From: Psychrobacillus antarcticus
Lineage (GTDB): Bacteria; Bacillota; Bacilli; Bacillales_A; Planococcaceae
Assembly: GCF_029533155.1 (NCBI RefSeq)
Contig: NZ_JAIZDB010000010.1
Span: 21,141-85,140, forward strand
Reading direction: 5' to 3'
Length of the DNA stretch: 64,000 bases
The position numbers and the translations under genes were made by a program. This document shows positions 1 through 8,296 of the stretch, one piece after another; within the stretch, counting starts at the first letter, position 1; every line of letters starts with the position of its first letter. Under the pieces are notes generated by a model, which was not told the DNA's origin, ran no database searches, and worked only from the letters and a program-made list of their open reading frames with translations.

Positions 1-283
1 CTCTTATTTCAATTAAACGAGTTCTCTTCATAATATTGATCAAGTCTTCCATAAATAGCTGCTCCACAAGCAGTAATTCACTGATTTGCTTAGCACTTGT
101 CACTTTCGCTTTTTGGCAAGTTATCAACATCATTTTCATTAATACATCCATTTTTATGCGCTTTACAGGCTTGTATTCCACTTCAATTGTATGAAGTGGA
201 ATTGTCCATGCAGTGGATGAAACTACTTTTGCTTGAATATTTTGCTGTAATTCCTTTTTAAGCCGTTTTTCTAGTTCGATCAT
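1..283 (-). CDS. Hypothetical protein, C-terminus outside window
   Basis: This is an open frame of 94 codons that runs off the left edge of the window. It starts at an ATG ending at 283, preceded by TATAGGAGTATAATAAA, a good ribosome site, and lies 25 bp after the helicase stop, so the two are probably co-transcribed. The N-terminus is charged and helical (MIELEKRLKKELQQ). The segment around residues 45-90 (MKMMLITCQKAKVTSAKQI onward) has the length and pattern of a winged-helix domain, but I do not recognise a family. The product is a candidate partner of the helicase. Only the frame and its start are secure. Confidence 0.6.
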   Translation of the reverse strand, partial: MIELEKRLKKELQQNIQAKVVSSTAWTIPLHTIEVEYKPVKRIKMDVLMKMMLITCQKAKVTSAKQISELLLVEQLFMEDLINIMKRTRLIEIR

Positions 284-308
284 TTTATTATACTCCTATA
301 ACGAAATG

Positions 309-3300
309 CTATTTTTTCCTATTCCCTTGAGAGTCGGTTAGTCCATTTTTATCTTTTACAATTTGAAGTAAGCGACCATACATTTCTCTGGAAGCTCTTT
401 GTTTCGCTCGTTTGGTGAACATATCAGAGCTTCCGACTAAAACAAGTAACTCTCTCGCTCTTGATAATGCCACATTTAAGCGGCGGTAATCATTCGCAAA
501 TCCAATATCTCCGCTCTTTTCTTGATTGTTTCTTACCATACTTAGTAGAATGACATCCATTTCCATCCCTTGAAACTTATCTACAGTTCCAGTTCGGAAG
601 GTCAAATGAGGTAAGTTAACCTGTTGCTGGACCAGGCGGTCAATTCGTTTTACCTGCTCTCCATAAAAACTAATGACCCCAATACTTTTACGTTCATCCG
701 GGTCCATTCTTCCTTCTTTTTTAGCAATTGCTGTAGCTTCATTCAAATCCATTAGTACATCCCGGATGGCATCTAACTCCGCTTGGTTGAATCGACTTTT
801 CCCGTCTTTCATACGTTCTTCAAAATACGGTTTTTCGTTTGGCATATCAAGCCATAGCAGATGGTCTTTTCTCTTCACAAAGCGTGATTCAAGTAGGTGG
901 TCACGGGCAGTATCTGAATCGACCAGCCCACATTGTAGTTGATAATTTTCTTCCTCATAAAACGGGGTGATTGTCTCCATTATACTTTCATGCATTCTAT
1001 ATTGGATTGCTAACATCGTTTTGCCCGTCTTAGGTAAGTTTTTGAATAAACGCTCGAATAGTGATTCCTTCAACAGTTTTTTTAATTCATCTTTTTCTTC
1101 GAGATTATCACTTTCTTCTAATATTGCCTGTAGGGTTTCATCTAATGTGTCCTCCCCAACAAGAGGAGGAAGCTGATGATGGTCCCCTACTAAAATAATT
1201 TTCTTGCCTTTTAACATTGGTAAAAGCAATTCAGGTGGTGTTGCTTTTGAAACCTCATCTATAATTACTACATCGAAAACAGGGTAATTTTCCATAAATT
1301 CTTTTCGAGCTGATGCAACGCAGGTTGTTCCAATTACATTGGCATGACGTACATATAGCTTACGAATTTCATCTAGATCGTGGTCATTTGCCTCTTTTAA
1401 TAAGGAGTACCACTCATTTTGAATTGCTTGGGTAATTGGAAGATGGTCCTTCTCTAGTTGAATTTTCACCATTTTCTCGTTAAGTCCTTCAACCGCTTCA
1501 ACTGTTTTTTCGAGTGCATGTTCTGGGTTTTGAAGCAGAATTTCATCTAAAGCTTTTAGCATGCGCTCTTGCTCCAGACCGTCTGCATTCACTTGTTTAG
1601 TTTTTAGTTCATTTTCTTGGAGAATCGCTTCTGTCTCCCCTAGTTCCTCGGTTTGCTTTTGAAGATGATTCTTTTTCATTTCTAGTTGTTCCAAATATCT
1701 TGTGACGGTTGCTTCCGTTTTCTTCAATTCTTCAATTGAGCCTTCCATCTCGAGTTTTTTATCTTTTAATTCAGATAAGGTTGGCAGTGAATCGAGCACA
1801 CCAATTTCTTCCTGTAACTGATTCACTGTATTCTGCAGAAGCTCTAGCTGATTCTTTTGGCTGACTGCCTTATTGGTTAATTCATTTTTGAGTTGTTGCA
1901 GTGACAGCATCTCTCTATTGCTATCATTGAGAACTTGAGATTTAATCGTTTGAAATTTAGTTATGGAGCTATTTTTGGTTAACTGAACTGTCGATTTCTG
2001 CTTTATCACAAATTTTTCTCTTACATATAATCCCTCAAGTAAAATAGCTAACTTTTCTGTTGTTAGTTCGTCATCACCCGTCATAATATGTTTCATACGA
2101 TTCATAAATTGATGAATTTCTTTCACCGTGTATTCAGAATCAAATAAAATGCCACTTCTACCCATATTATTTTTAACATTTTCAACAGGAAACTTATACT
2201 TTCGAAGGAGTTTTTCTACATAATCTATCGCTGCGTGTAAGCGAGTGTTTAAATCTTGCCAATCAGTGAATGCTTTAATTTTCTCTATTAGCTCATCTAA
2301 TTCAGCCATTTGTTGTTGCAACTGTGAAGATGGCTCAATTCCATACTCAGTCATTTTGCTCTTCAGTTGATCTACCTTACGGATCGAATCTATATCAGTC
2401 ATTAATAGTTCTAAATGTTTTAACTTTGTCTGGACCGCTTGATATTTCTCTCTCGATGTTTCCACATTCATGCTTATTTGATGCAGGGAATCTGAAGTTT
2501 CCTTATATAATAGCTGATTTTGAATTCCCTTCATTTTTACCAGAAGTTGTTCCATTTCTATGGCGAGCTCTTGACTTGTCGGGTTAGATTGAATGAATTG
2601 CTCCATTGTTTCTACTTCATGAGCTAACGCTTTCGACTTCACTCGTACTTCGTAAAGACGACTTTCTAGTACTTCACGTTCTTTTTTTAATAAAACCAAT
2701 GTTTTTTTCAGCTTTTTAATATCTTCTATCCTTACTGCATATTCCTCTTTTGCTTCTGCTTTTTGTTCAATAGCTTTCTTTAGTACTATTTGTTCCTTAT
2801 TAAGTTCCTCTATTTGATGCTCACAGCCAACTATTTGTTCAAGAAGCTGCCCTTCTCTTAAAGAGTGCTCGTCCAACTCTTGCTGTAAAGCAGTTAACGT
2901 TTGTTCTTTCCAGTACAGCCCGACATTTTCTTCAATAAACTTCTTGCCTTCTTCTTCAATACTTTCTGTCCTACCAAATCGTAAAATACGAATTTCTTTG
3001 TTTGAAAGTAATCTACTAAGGGCATTGTCTACTGCTAAATTAGACTGGGATGCTACAAGTGTACGTAAGCCAGCTTTGGCATTTTGCTGACATATTTCAG
3101 AAATTACCGTCGTTTTCCCCGTTCCAGGTGGACCTTGAATTACATACAAATCCTCTGCTGACATCGCACCAATAACGGCTTCTTGTTGGAATTCGTTTAA
3201 CTGATTATGAAATTCTAATTCTCGACGCTTTGCATTCATACGAATGGTCGGTCGATCTTCAAATAAGATTTTCTCGAGGTTTGGATTAGCAGCTAATCCA

Positions 3301-4127
3301 TTTTGCAAATCTTCAAATCCCTTTCGAAGACGTCTAATTTGACTAAGGGATGCGAAGTTACTAAATACTGCCTCTTTCGATTTAGGATTCCACTGGTTTT
3401 TTCTTGCTACTTCACGAAATTTGGGTTTAATTTCTATTTCTATTGTTTGTTTTACGCGATCAGATTTTAAAATATCGCCTACGTCATTTTGGAATCCTTT
3501 TAACGTCACACTCAAATTTCTCAGGTTTTTCCATTCATTCGCATTCATCGTACAACCATGCAAGGTCATACGACTAAAATCTGCATTGAAAACAAGTTTA
3601 GAATACGGACTTGTTATATCTGCAATATCTGCATTACGCTCTTGAATCTTCAAGTAACCTTCCCAGCTAGAAATTCGTTTTTTCACATACTCCGAACGCT
3701 CTTCTGCTATCGGAAGGTCTTGAATTTTGGTGTGCAGGGCAAGTGGCATTCCTGCTCCATTATTTTTAGCAGTAACAAAAGCCAGATCAACCTGAAGACG
3801 GCGGTTAGTACTCACAGGAACCCTAGGACCTCTGACATGAAAACCCGTTGCAAGTAGGCCATCTTTTTGCAGAATACATTCCATTACGACTACTCTTCTA
3901 TCTACTTTTTTAGCTAACTTATTATTTACTACATTATCAAAATAGATGGAAAGGGATGTATTCCCATGATTATTCACCGGACGCTTTTCAATATGTACCT
4001 CGAAAGAACTCTGTATGTTAAAAAAGGCATGTTCATCAGTTGACCATTCCTGAATTCCTTTACGCGCCTTATTTGTAATCATTAAATTGCAGCGCATTGT
4101 ACTAACTAAGGTTGCTGATTGGCTCAT
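309..4127 (-). CDS. Superfamily 1 DNA/RNA helicase with long coiled-coil insert (AAA_11/AAA_12 type)
   Basis: A cytoplasmic ATP-dependent nucleic-acid helicase or translocase of about 1272 residues. Walker A GPPGTGKTT lies near residue 331, Walker B-like DVVIIDEVSKATPPE near 950, motif V VDKFQGMEMDVILLS near 1185 and motif VI RRLNVALSRARELL near 1215. These fit the DNA2/Upf1-like AAA_11/AAA_12 group. Between the P-loop and Walker B lies some 500 residues of Glu/Lys/Leu/Gln-rich heptad sequence, which predicts a long SMC-like coiled coil. The first 300 residues are beta-rich and unassigned. I place the start at the ATG ending at 4127 because AGGAGG sits 7 nt upstream; a TTG two codons earlier lies too close to that site. 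The exact substrate is unknown. Confidence 0.88.
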   Translation of the reverse strand: MSQSATLVSTMRCNLMITNKARKGIQEWSTDEHAFFNIQSSFEVHIEKRPVNNHGNTSLSIYFDNVVNNKLAKKVDRRVVVMECILQKDGLLATGFHVRGPRVPVSTNRRLQVDLAFVTAKNNGAGMPLALHTKIQDLPIAEERSEYVKKRISSWEGYLKIQERNADIADITSPYSKLVFNADFSRMTLHGCTMNANEWKNLRNLSVTLKGFQNDVGDILKSDRVKQTIEIEIKPKFREVARKNQWNPKSKEAVFSNFASLSQIRRLRKGFEDLQNGLAANPNLEKILFEDRPTIRMNAKRRELEFHNQLNEFQQEAVIGAMSAEDLYVIQGPPGTGKTTVISEICQQNAKAGLRTLVASQSNLAVDNALSRLLSNKEIRILRFGRTESIEEEGKKFIEENVGLYWKEQTLTALQQELDEHSLREGQLLEQIVGCEHQIEELNKEQIVLKKAIEQKAEAKEEYAVRIEDIKKLKKTLVLLKKEREVLESRLYEVRVKSKALAHEVETMEQFIQSNPTSQELAIEMEQLLVKMKGIQNQLLYKETSDSLHQISMNVETSREKYQAVQTKLKHLELLMTDIDSIRKVDQLKSKMTEYGIEPSSQLQQQMAELDELIEKIKAFTDWQDLNTRLHAAIDYVEKLLRKYKFPVENVKNNMGRSGILFDSEYTVKEIHQFMNRMKHIMTGDDELTTEKLAILLEGLYVREKFVIKQKSTVQLTKNSSITKFQTIKSQVLNDSNREMLSLQQLKNELTNKAVSQKNQLELLQNTVNQLQEEIGVLDSLPTLSELKDKKLEMEGSIEELKKTEATVTRYLEQLEMKKNHLQKQTEELGETEAILQENELKTKQVNADGLEQERMLKALDEILLQNPEHALEKTVEAVEGLNEKMVKIQLEKDHLPITQAIQNEWYSLLKEANDHDLDEIRKLYVRHANVIGTTCVASARKEFMENYPVFDVVIIDEVSKATPPELLLPMLKGKKIILVGDHHQLPPLVGEDTLDETLQAILEESDNLEEKDELKKLLKESLFERLFKNLPKTGKTMLAIQYRMHESIMETITPFYEEENYQLQCGLVDSDTARDHLLESRFVKRKDHLLWLDMPNEKPYFEERMKDGKSRFNQAELDAIRDVLMDLNEATAIAKKEGRMDPDERKSIGVISFYGEQVKRIDRLVQQQVNLPHLTFRTGTVDKFQGMEMDVILLSMVRNNQEKSGDIGFANDYRRLNVALSRARELLVLVGSSDMFTKRAKQRASREMYGRLLQIVKDKNGLTDSQGNRKK

Positions 4128-4297
4128 GAACAAACCTCCTTTTTATCGTATTGAGTACGTAATTTGTTCAACTTATCTATGTTATCATTTTTACCTCAGA
4201 AATTGCATAATCCAACTTATCTATCTTTTTCACACACTATTTTATTTAACTTCAATAGGAGTTATGTTATAAATGTGAATATTATGTGAATTAATTG

Positions 4298-4326
4298 TTG
4301 CTTACTCTATTAATCTTTATTATGAT
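4298..4326 (+). promoter_or_regulatory. Sigma-A-type promoter for the symporter operon
   Basis: TTGCTT at 4298-4303 and TATGAT at 4321-4326 are separated by exactly 17 bp and lie about 60 bp upstream of the DUF485 gene. An octamer ATGTGAAT occurs twice just upstream (4273-4280 and 4284-4291) and could be a regulator site. Confidence 0.6.
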
Positions 4327-4386
4327 AGATTTACAGTTTCTGGATAGAAAAATCTAAAAATTGAATATATTTAAGGAGGAATATGC

Positions 4387-4797
4387 ATGGCGAATAATAA
4401 TGGTAATGATTTAAACACGGTGAAACCCCTAGAAAAAAAGAACAAAGTGTCAAACAAAGGACCAAATTCAAAATACAATAAGGCAGCGGATAGCCCTAAC
4501 TATTCTGCAATCGCAGAAAGTCCAGAATTTAAGTCATTGAAAAGGAAAAAGAACAAGTTTATTTTACCCATTACCATATTTTTCTTACTGAGCTACATTT
4601 CGTTACCTATTTTGACTTCTTATACGACGGTTTTAAATAACAATGCATTTGGAGATATCGCTTGGGTTTGGATTTATGCACTAGCTCTCTTCGTAATGAC
4701 TTGGACATTATGCATGATCTATGTACGTAGAGCTAATGATTTTGATAAAGAAGCTGAGATTATTTTTGAAAAAGAAAAGGCTGGTGACTATGAATGA
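4387..4797 (+). CDS. DUF485 membrane protein, partner of a sodium:solute symporter
   Basis: A 136-residue membrane protein. The first 55 residues are polar and Asn/Lys/Ser-rich. The rest matches the DUF485 pattern: two membrane segments (about 59-77 and 92-112) followed by a charged tail, MIYVRRANDFDKEAEIIFEK. The start has AAGGAGG nearby. The stop overlaps the symporter ATG by 4 bp (ATGA), so the two are translationally coupled. DUF485 genes usually accompany ActP-like symporters (E. coli yjcH-actP, B. subtilis ywcB-ywcA); their exact role is unknown. The N-terminal extension is longer than in the short family members. Confidence 0.9.
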   Translation: MANNNGNDLNTVKPLEKKNKVSNKGPNSKYNKAADSPNYSAIAESPEFKSLKRKKNKFILPITIFFLLSYISLPILTSYTTVLNNNAFGDIAWVWIYALALFVMTWTLCMIYVRRANDFDKEAEIIFEKEKAGDYE

Positions 4798-6317
4798 ATG
4801 TAATGGGATTGGCATTTTTTGTAGGAATAGTTGGACTAACTTTATTCGTTACATATATAGCCTCCAAGCGTACGAACTCAGCGAGTGAATTTTATACAGC
4901 AGGTGGAGGATTAACTGGTTGGCAAAACGGAATTGCAATTGCTGGAGATTACTTATCAGCTGCCTCTTTCCTAGGTATTGCAGGGGCCATCTCACTTTTT
5001 GGTTTCGATGGTTTCTTCTATAGTATTGGTTATTTAGTTGCGTACTTGGTTGTTTTATATATTGTTGCTGAGCCATTACGTAATTTAGGGAAATATACTT
5101 TAGCTGATATGATTACTGCCCGATTCGATCAAAAGAAAATCCGTGCAGCAGCAGCAATTAGTACATTAACGATTGTTTTATTTTACATGATTGCACAGCT
5201 TGTAGGTGCAGGTGCACTTATTCAATTACTATTAGGAATCGACTACTGGGTTGCTGTTCTTTTAGTAGGCATTATGATGACTATTTATGTACTTTGGGGA
5301 GGAATGGCTGCTACCAGCTGGGTGCAAATTATTAAAGCTGTATTGTTAATGGTCGGGACTGTTCTTATTTCTTTCTTAGTACTGTGGGAATTCGACTTTA
5401 ATATATTAGGAATGTTCACGGAAATGAAATCCGTCACGGCTAATGGTGAAGCTTACTTACATCCTGGCGTGAAATATACAAATGGTTTAGATACAATATC
5501 CATGATGATTGCATTGGTACTTGGAACGGCTGGTTTACCACATATATTAATGCGTTTCTTTACGGTAAAAGATGCAAAAACCGCTCGTAGCTCGGTAGTA
5601 TACGCTACTTGGATTGTAGGAATTTTCTACATATTAACTATTTTCTTAGGATTTGGTGCTGCTGCTTTTGTAGGTTCCGATGCAATTATAGCTGCAAATC
5701 CAGCTGGAAATATGGCTGCTCCTTTACTAGCACAAGCTTTAGGTGGCGATATTCTAATGTCATTTATCTCGGCAGTTGCGTTTGCTACAATTTTAGCAGT
5801 AGTCGCAGGACTTGTTTTGTCAGGAGCTTCTGCATTTGCCCATGACTTATATGGACAAATCTTTAAAAAAGGGAAAGCTACAGAAAAGCAACAAATGAAT
5901 GCTGCACGTATGGCTTCTGTTGGCGTTTCCGTCTTCTCGATAGTATTAGCGCTTGGCGCACAGTCTATGAACGTGGCATTCTTAGTATCTCTTGCCTTCT
6001 GTATTGCTGCAAGTGCAAACTTGCCAGTAATTATTTATACAATCTATTGGAAAAACTTTAATACTACCGGCGCTTTAAGTGCTATCATTACAGGCCTTGT
6101 TACTGCATTAGTACTCGTTGCTTTAAGTCCTAACTTGTGGGCGGTAGATGGTTCAATGTTCTTTACAGGTGAGGCAATTTTCCCACTTACTAATCCTGCG
6201 ATTATCTCGGTTCCAGCCGGATTTATAGGTGGATGGATCGGAACAATGGTAGGAGCTAATGCAGATAAACGAAAATATGCGGAAGTAGATGTAAAAGCAA
6301 ATATTGGGCTGAAGTAA
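4794..6317 (+). CDS. Sodium:solute symporter, ActP/YwcA-like (probable acetate/short monocarboxylate uptake)
   Basis: A 507-residue integral membrane protein with about 13 hydrophobic segments. It is a member of the sodium:solute symporter (SSF) family. Recognisable blocks are ASEFYTAGGGLTGWQNG near residue 28, GDYLSAASFLGIAG near 51 and TAGLPHILMRFFTVKDA near 247, all typical of ActP-type acetate permeases and their Bacillus homologues. The ATG lies inside the stop of the DUF485 gene. A strong bidirectional terminator follows. The substrate is inferred from the family: acetate, propionate, pyruvate or a similar monocarboxylate. Confidence 0.88.
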   Translation: MNVMGLAFFVGIVGLTLFVTYIASKRTNSASEFYTAGGGLTGWQNGIAIAGDYLSAASFLGIAGAISLFGFDGFFYSIGYLVAYLVVLYIVAEPLRNLGKYTLADMITARFDQKKIRAAAAISTLTIVLFYMIAQLVGAGALIQLLLGIDYWVAVLLVGIMMTIYVLWGGMAATSWVQIIKAVLLMVGTVLISFLVLWEFDFNILGMFTEMKSVTANGEAYLHPGVKYTNGLDTISMMIALVLGTAGLPHILMRFFTVKDAKTARSSVVYATWIVGIFYILTIFLGFGAAAFVGSDAIIAANPAGNMAAPLLAQALGGDILMSFISAVAFATILAVVAGLVLSGASAFAHDLYGQIFKKGKATEKQQMNAARMASVGVSVFSIVLALGAQSMNVAFLVSLAFCIAASANLPVIIYTIYWKNFNTTGALSAIITGLVTALVLVALSPNLWAVDGSMFFTGEAIFPLTNPAIISVPAGFIGGWIGTMVGANADKRKYAEVDVKANIGLK

Positions 6318-6332
6318 TATATTACGATGAAG

Positions 6333-6363
6333 AAACCGATTCCTTTTGGAAATCGGTTTTTTT
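6333..6363. terminator. Bidirectional intrinsic terminator
   Basis: AAACCGATTCC (6333-6343) can pair with GGAAATCGGTTT (6348-6359) and is followed by a T run. The reverse strand also ends in T residues, which suits the converging symporter and lipoprotein genes. Confidence 0.85.
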
Positions 6364-6371
6364 CATTCAAA

Positions 6372-6914
6372 TTATTTAGCGTGGTCGGGAAATACTCTTT
6401 TTACTGTATCTGTAAATTCATCGAAGAATCCTTCTACTGGTTCACCTGCCCGCACTCTTTCTCCGTACTCTTTAAACTGCAGGGTAAAATCAGGGTTTGA
6501 GGATACATATACATTGTTGAAGGCAGCATTCTCAGCCTTAGCCGCGTCTGAAATTTTGGTTTTTAATTCTTCCGTTTCATTTACACCTTCTTTAAGATCT
6601 ACCGCCACATATGCGTTATTGTCCGTAACTAGGACACTCGCTGCTTTTACTCCTTCAATTTGTGTAATTTTAGCAGCTACATCATCCGCAACCTCTACTT
6701 TTCTTCCTTCCGTACCAGTTACTGTTCCATTACCTGTTGTTGTATTATTACCTGTTGTCGTATCATTTCTAATGTCTTCATTTATCGTACCCTTTTCTTC
6801 TACTACTTTTCCCGTGCCAGTGTCTGTTACTACATCTTCTTTGTTATTCGTTCCACAAGCAGTCAACAAGCCGATGAGAAGCATTACAAATATTATTTTC
6901 AGTAGTTGTTTCAC
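6372..6914 (-). CDS. YhcN/YlaJ-family (spore-type) lipoprotein
   Basis: A 180-residue lipoprotein. I choose the GTG ending at 6914 because AAGGAGG stands 9 nt upstream; starting further up would put an unlikely charged leader before the signal. The signal peptide ends in the lipobox LLTAC with Cys at residue 20. A Thr/Gly/Asn-rich linker (about 23-65) precedes a YhcN/YlaJ domain (VADDVAAKITQIEGVKAAS and on). Family members in B. subtilis are spore or germination-associated lipoproteins, which supports a spore-forming host. The C-terminal part, about residues 118-180 (SSNPDFTLQFKEYGERVRAG onward), also fits the family. Expected location: outer face of the membrane or forespore membrane. Confidence 0.85.
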   Translation of the reverse strand: MKQLLKIIFVMLLIGLLTACGTNNKEDVVTDTGTGKVVEEKGTINEDIRNDTTTGNNTTTGNGTVTGTEGRKVEVADDVAAKITQIEGVKAASVLVTDNNAYVAVDLKEGVNETEELKTKISDAAKAENAAFNNVYVSSNPDFTLQFKEYGERVRAGEPVEGFFDEFTDTVKRVFPDHAK

Positions 6915-7019
6915 TTTATCTTTCCTCCTTATTATTGGATATACAAATAACATGGTCTATTTAAAGTGAAATATGCGTAAGTTCAAAAATTTCGAGTCAA
7001 TGTCTGATATAATTTATTT

Positions 7020-7053
7020 TAATGAAATCAAAATTTTTAATGAAATCAAAATA
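7020..7053. repeat. Short direct repeat before the amidohydrolase gene
   Basis: The sequence AATGAAATCAAAAT occurs at 7021-7034 and again at 7039-7052, directly before the ribosome site of the amidohydrolase. It could be a regulator half-site pair or a recent slippage duplication. Confidence 0.5.
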
Positions 7054-7070
7054 AAAGGAGATTATTTAAA

Positions 7071-8240
7071 ATGAGTATGGATATTATAAAGCAGCTCGAG
7101 GCATCATATGATGAAATGGTCAGTATTCGCCGTTATTTACATATGCATCCGGAAGTATCGTTTCAAGAAACTGAAACAGCAAAGTATATACAAAAATTCT
7201 ATTCAGATTTAGAAATTCCTTTCCAAGCAAATGTTGGTGGTAATGGAGTAGTTGCACGAGTCAAAGGTGCTTTTCCAGGTAAAACCGTTGCGTTACGGGC
7301 GGATTTTGATGCTCTCCCAATACAAGACGAAAAAAATGTTACCTATAAATCGACTGTTCCTGGCGTCATGCATGCATGTGGTCACGATGGCCATACCGCT
7401 GCACTTCTTATACTTGCCCGTACGATACTTGAATTTAAAGATCAACTGGCAGGTGAATATGTATTTATCCATCAGCATGCAGAAGAATATGCTCCGGGTG
7501 GTGCGAAACCAATGATTGATGCTGGTTGTCTAGAGGGTGTAGATGTAATTTTCGGCACACATTTATGGTCTCAAACTCCTCTAGGTACTATTGAATATAA
7601 GAGTGGTCCCATTATGGCCGCAGCAGATCGATTTTCTATTACTGTCCAGGGGAGAGGTGGACATGGGGCAAATCCACATGATACAAAGGATTCTATCGTA
7701 GTAGCTTCTCAATTAGTTGTAAACTTGCAGCAATTAGTAGCTAGACGTGTGAACCCTACTGAATCTGCAGTGCTTTCTGTCGGTTCTTTCATTGCAGACA
7801 ACGCATTTAATATTATTGCGGACACTGTGAAAATGACTGGTACCGTTCGCACATTTAAACCAGATGTTAGAGATTTAATGGAAAATGAATTAAAACGTGT
7901 AATTGAAGGCACATGTTATACAGCGGATTGTTCTTATTCTTTCCTATATGAAAGAGGCTATCCCCCAGTTATTAACCATAAAGAAGAAACAGAATATTTA
8001 GCAGATATCGCCCAAACTGTTCCTGGAGTTACAGAAGTGAATGAATCCGATTTATTGATGGTCGGTGAGGATTTTGGTTACTATTTAGAAGAAATTCCTG
8101 GCACATTTTTCTTTACCGGCGCTATGCCTGAAGGTGATGTATTCCCACACCATAGCCCCATGTTTGATTTCGATGAACGAGCAATGCTCATTGCTGCGAA
8201 AACGTTGGGAATGGCAGCGATTAACTTTCAAGATAAATAA
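7071..8240 (+). CDS. M20 family amidohydrolase (N-acyl-amino-acid amidohydrolase/HipO-like)
   Basis: A 389-residue cytosolic metallo-hydrolase. Features of the M20D group are MHACGHDGHTAALL near residue 100 (metal ligands Cys/His), HQHAEEYAPGGAKPM near 134 (catalytic and ligand Glu) and the dimerisation-domain motif GRGGHGANPHDTKDSI near 196. Family members hydrolyse N-acyl or N-carbamoyl amino acids, hippurate or related amides. The ATG is preceded by AAAAGGAG at 10 nt. The gene stands alone between a duplicated 14-bp sequence upstream and a strong terminator downstream. The exact amide substrate is not visible. Confidence 0.88.
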   Translation: MSMDIIKQLEASYDEMVSIRRYLHMHPEVSFQETETAKYIQKFYSDLEIPFQANVGGNGVVARVKGAFPGKTVALRADFDALPIQDEKNVTYKSTVPGVMHACGHDGHTAALLILARTILEFKDQLAGEYVFIHQHAEEYAPGGAKPMIDAGCLEGVDVIFGTHLWSQTPLGTIEYKSGPIMAAADRFSITVQGRGGHGANPHDTKDSIVVASQLVVNLQQLVARRVNPTESAVLSVGSFIADNAFNIIADTVKMTGTVRTFKPDVRDLMENELKRVIEGTCYTADCSYSFLYERGYPPVINHKEETEYLADIAQTVPGVTEVNESDLLMVGEDFGYYLEEIPGTFFFTGAMPEGDVFPHHSPMFDFDERAMLIAAKTLGMAAINFQDK

Positions 8241-8254
8241 TAAGCTCAATTTAC

Positions 8255-8293
8255 AAACCGCACTAGAATTATTATTCTAGTGCGGTTTTTATT
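8255..8293. terminator. Bidirectional intrinsic terminator
   Basis: AAACCGCACTAGAAT pairs with ATTCTAGTGCGGTTT around a loop of about 3-5 nt, and a T run follows. It lies between the converging amidohydrolase and the large secreted-protein gene. Confidence 0.88.
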
Positions 8294-8296
8294 TTT

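Noticed and set aside
6346..6969. Plus-strand 207-residue frame opposite the lipoprotein gene
   Set aside because: It is a shadow of the YhcN/YlaJ-type gene, whose signal peptide, lipobox and SD are clear.
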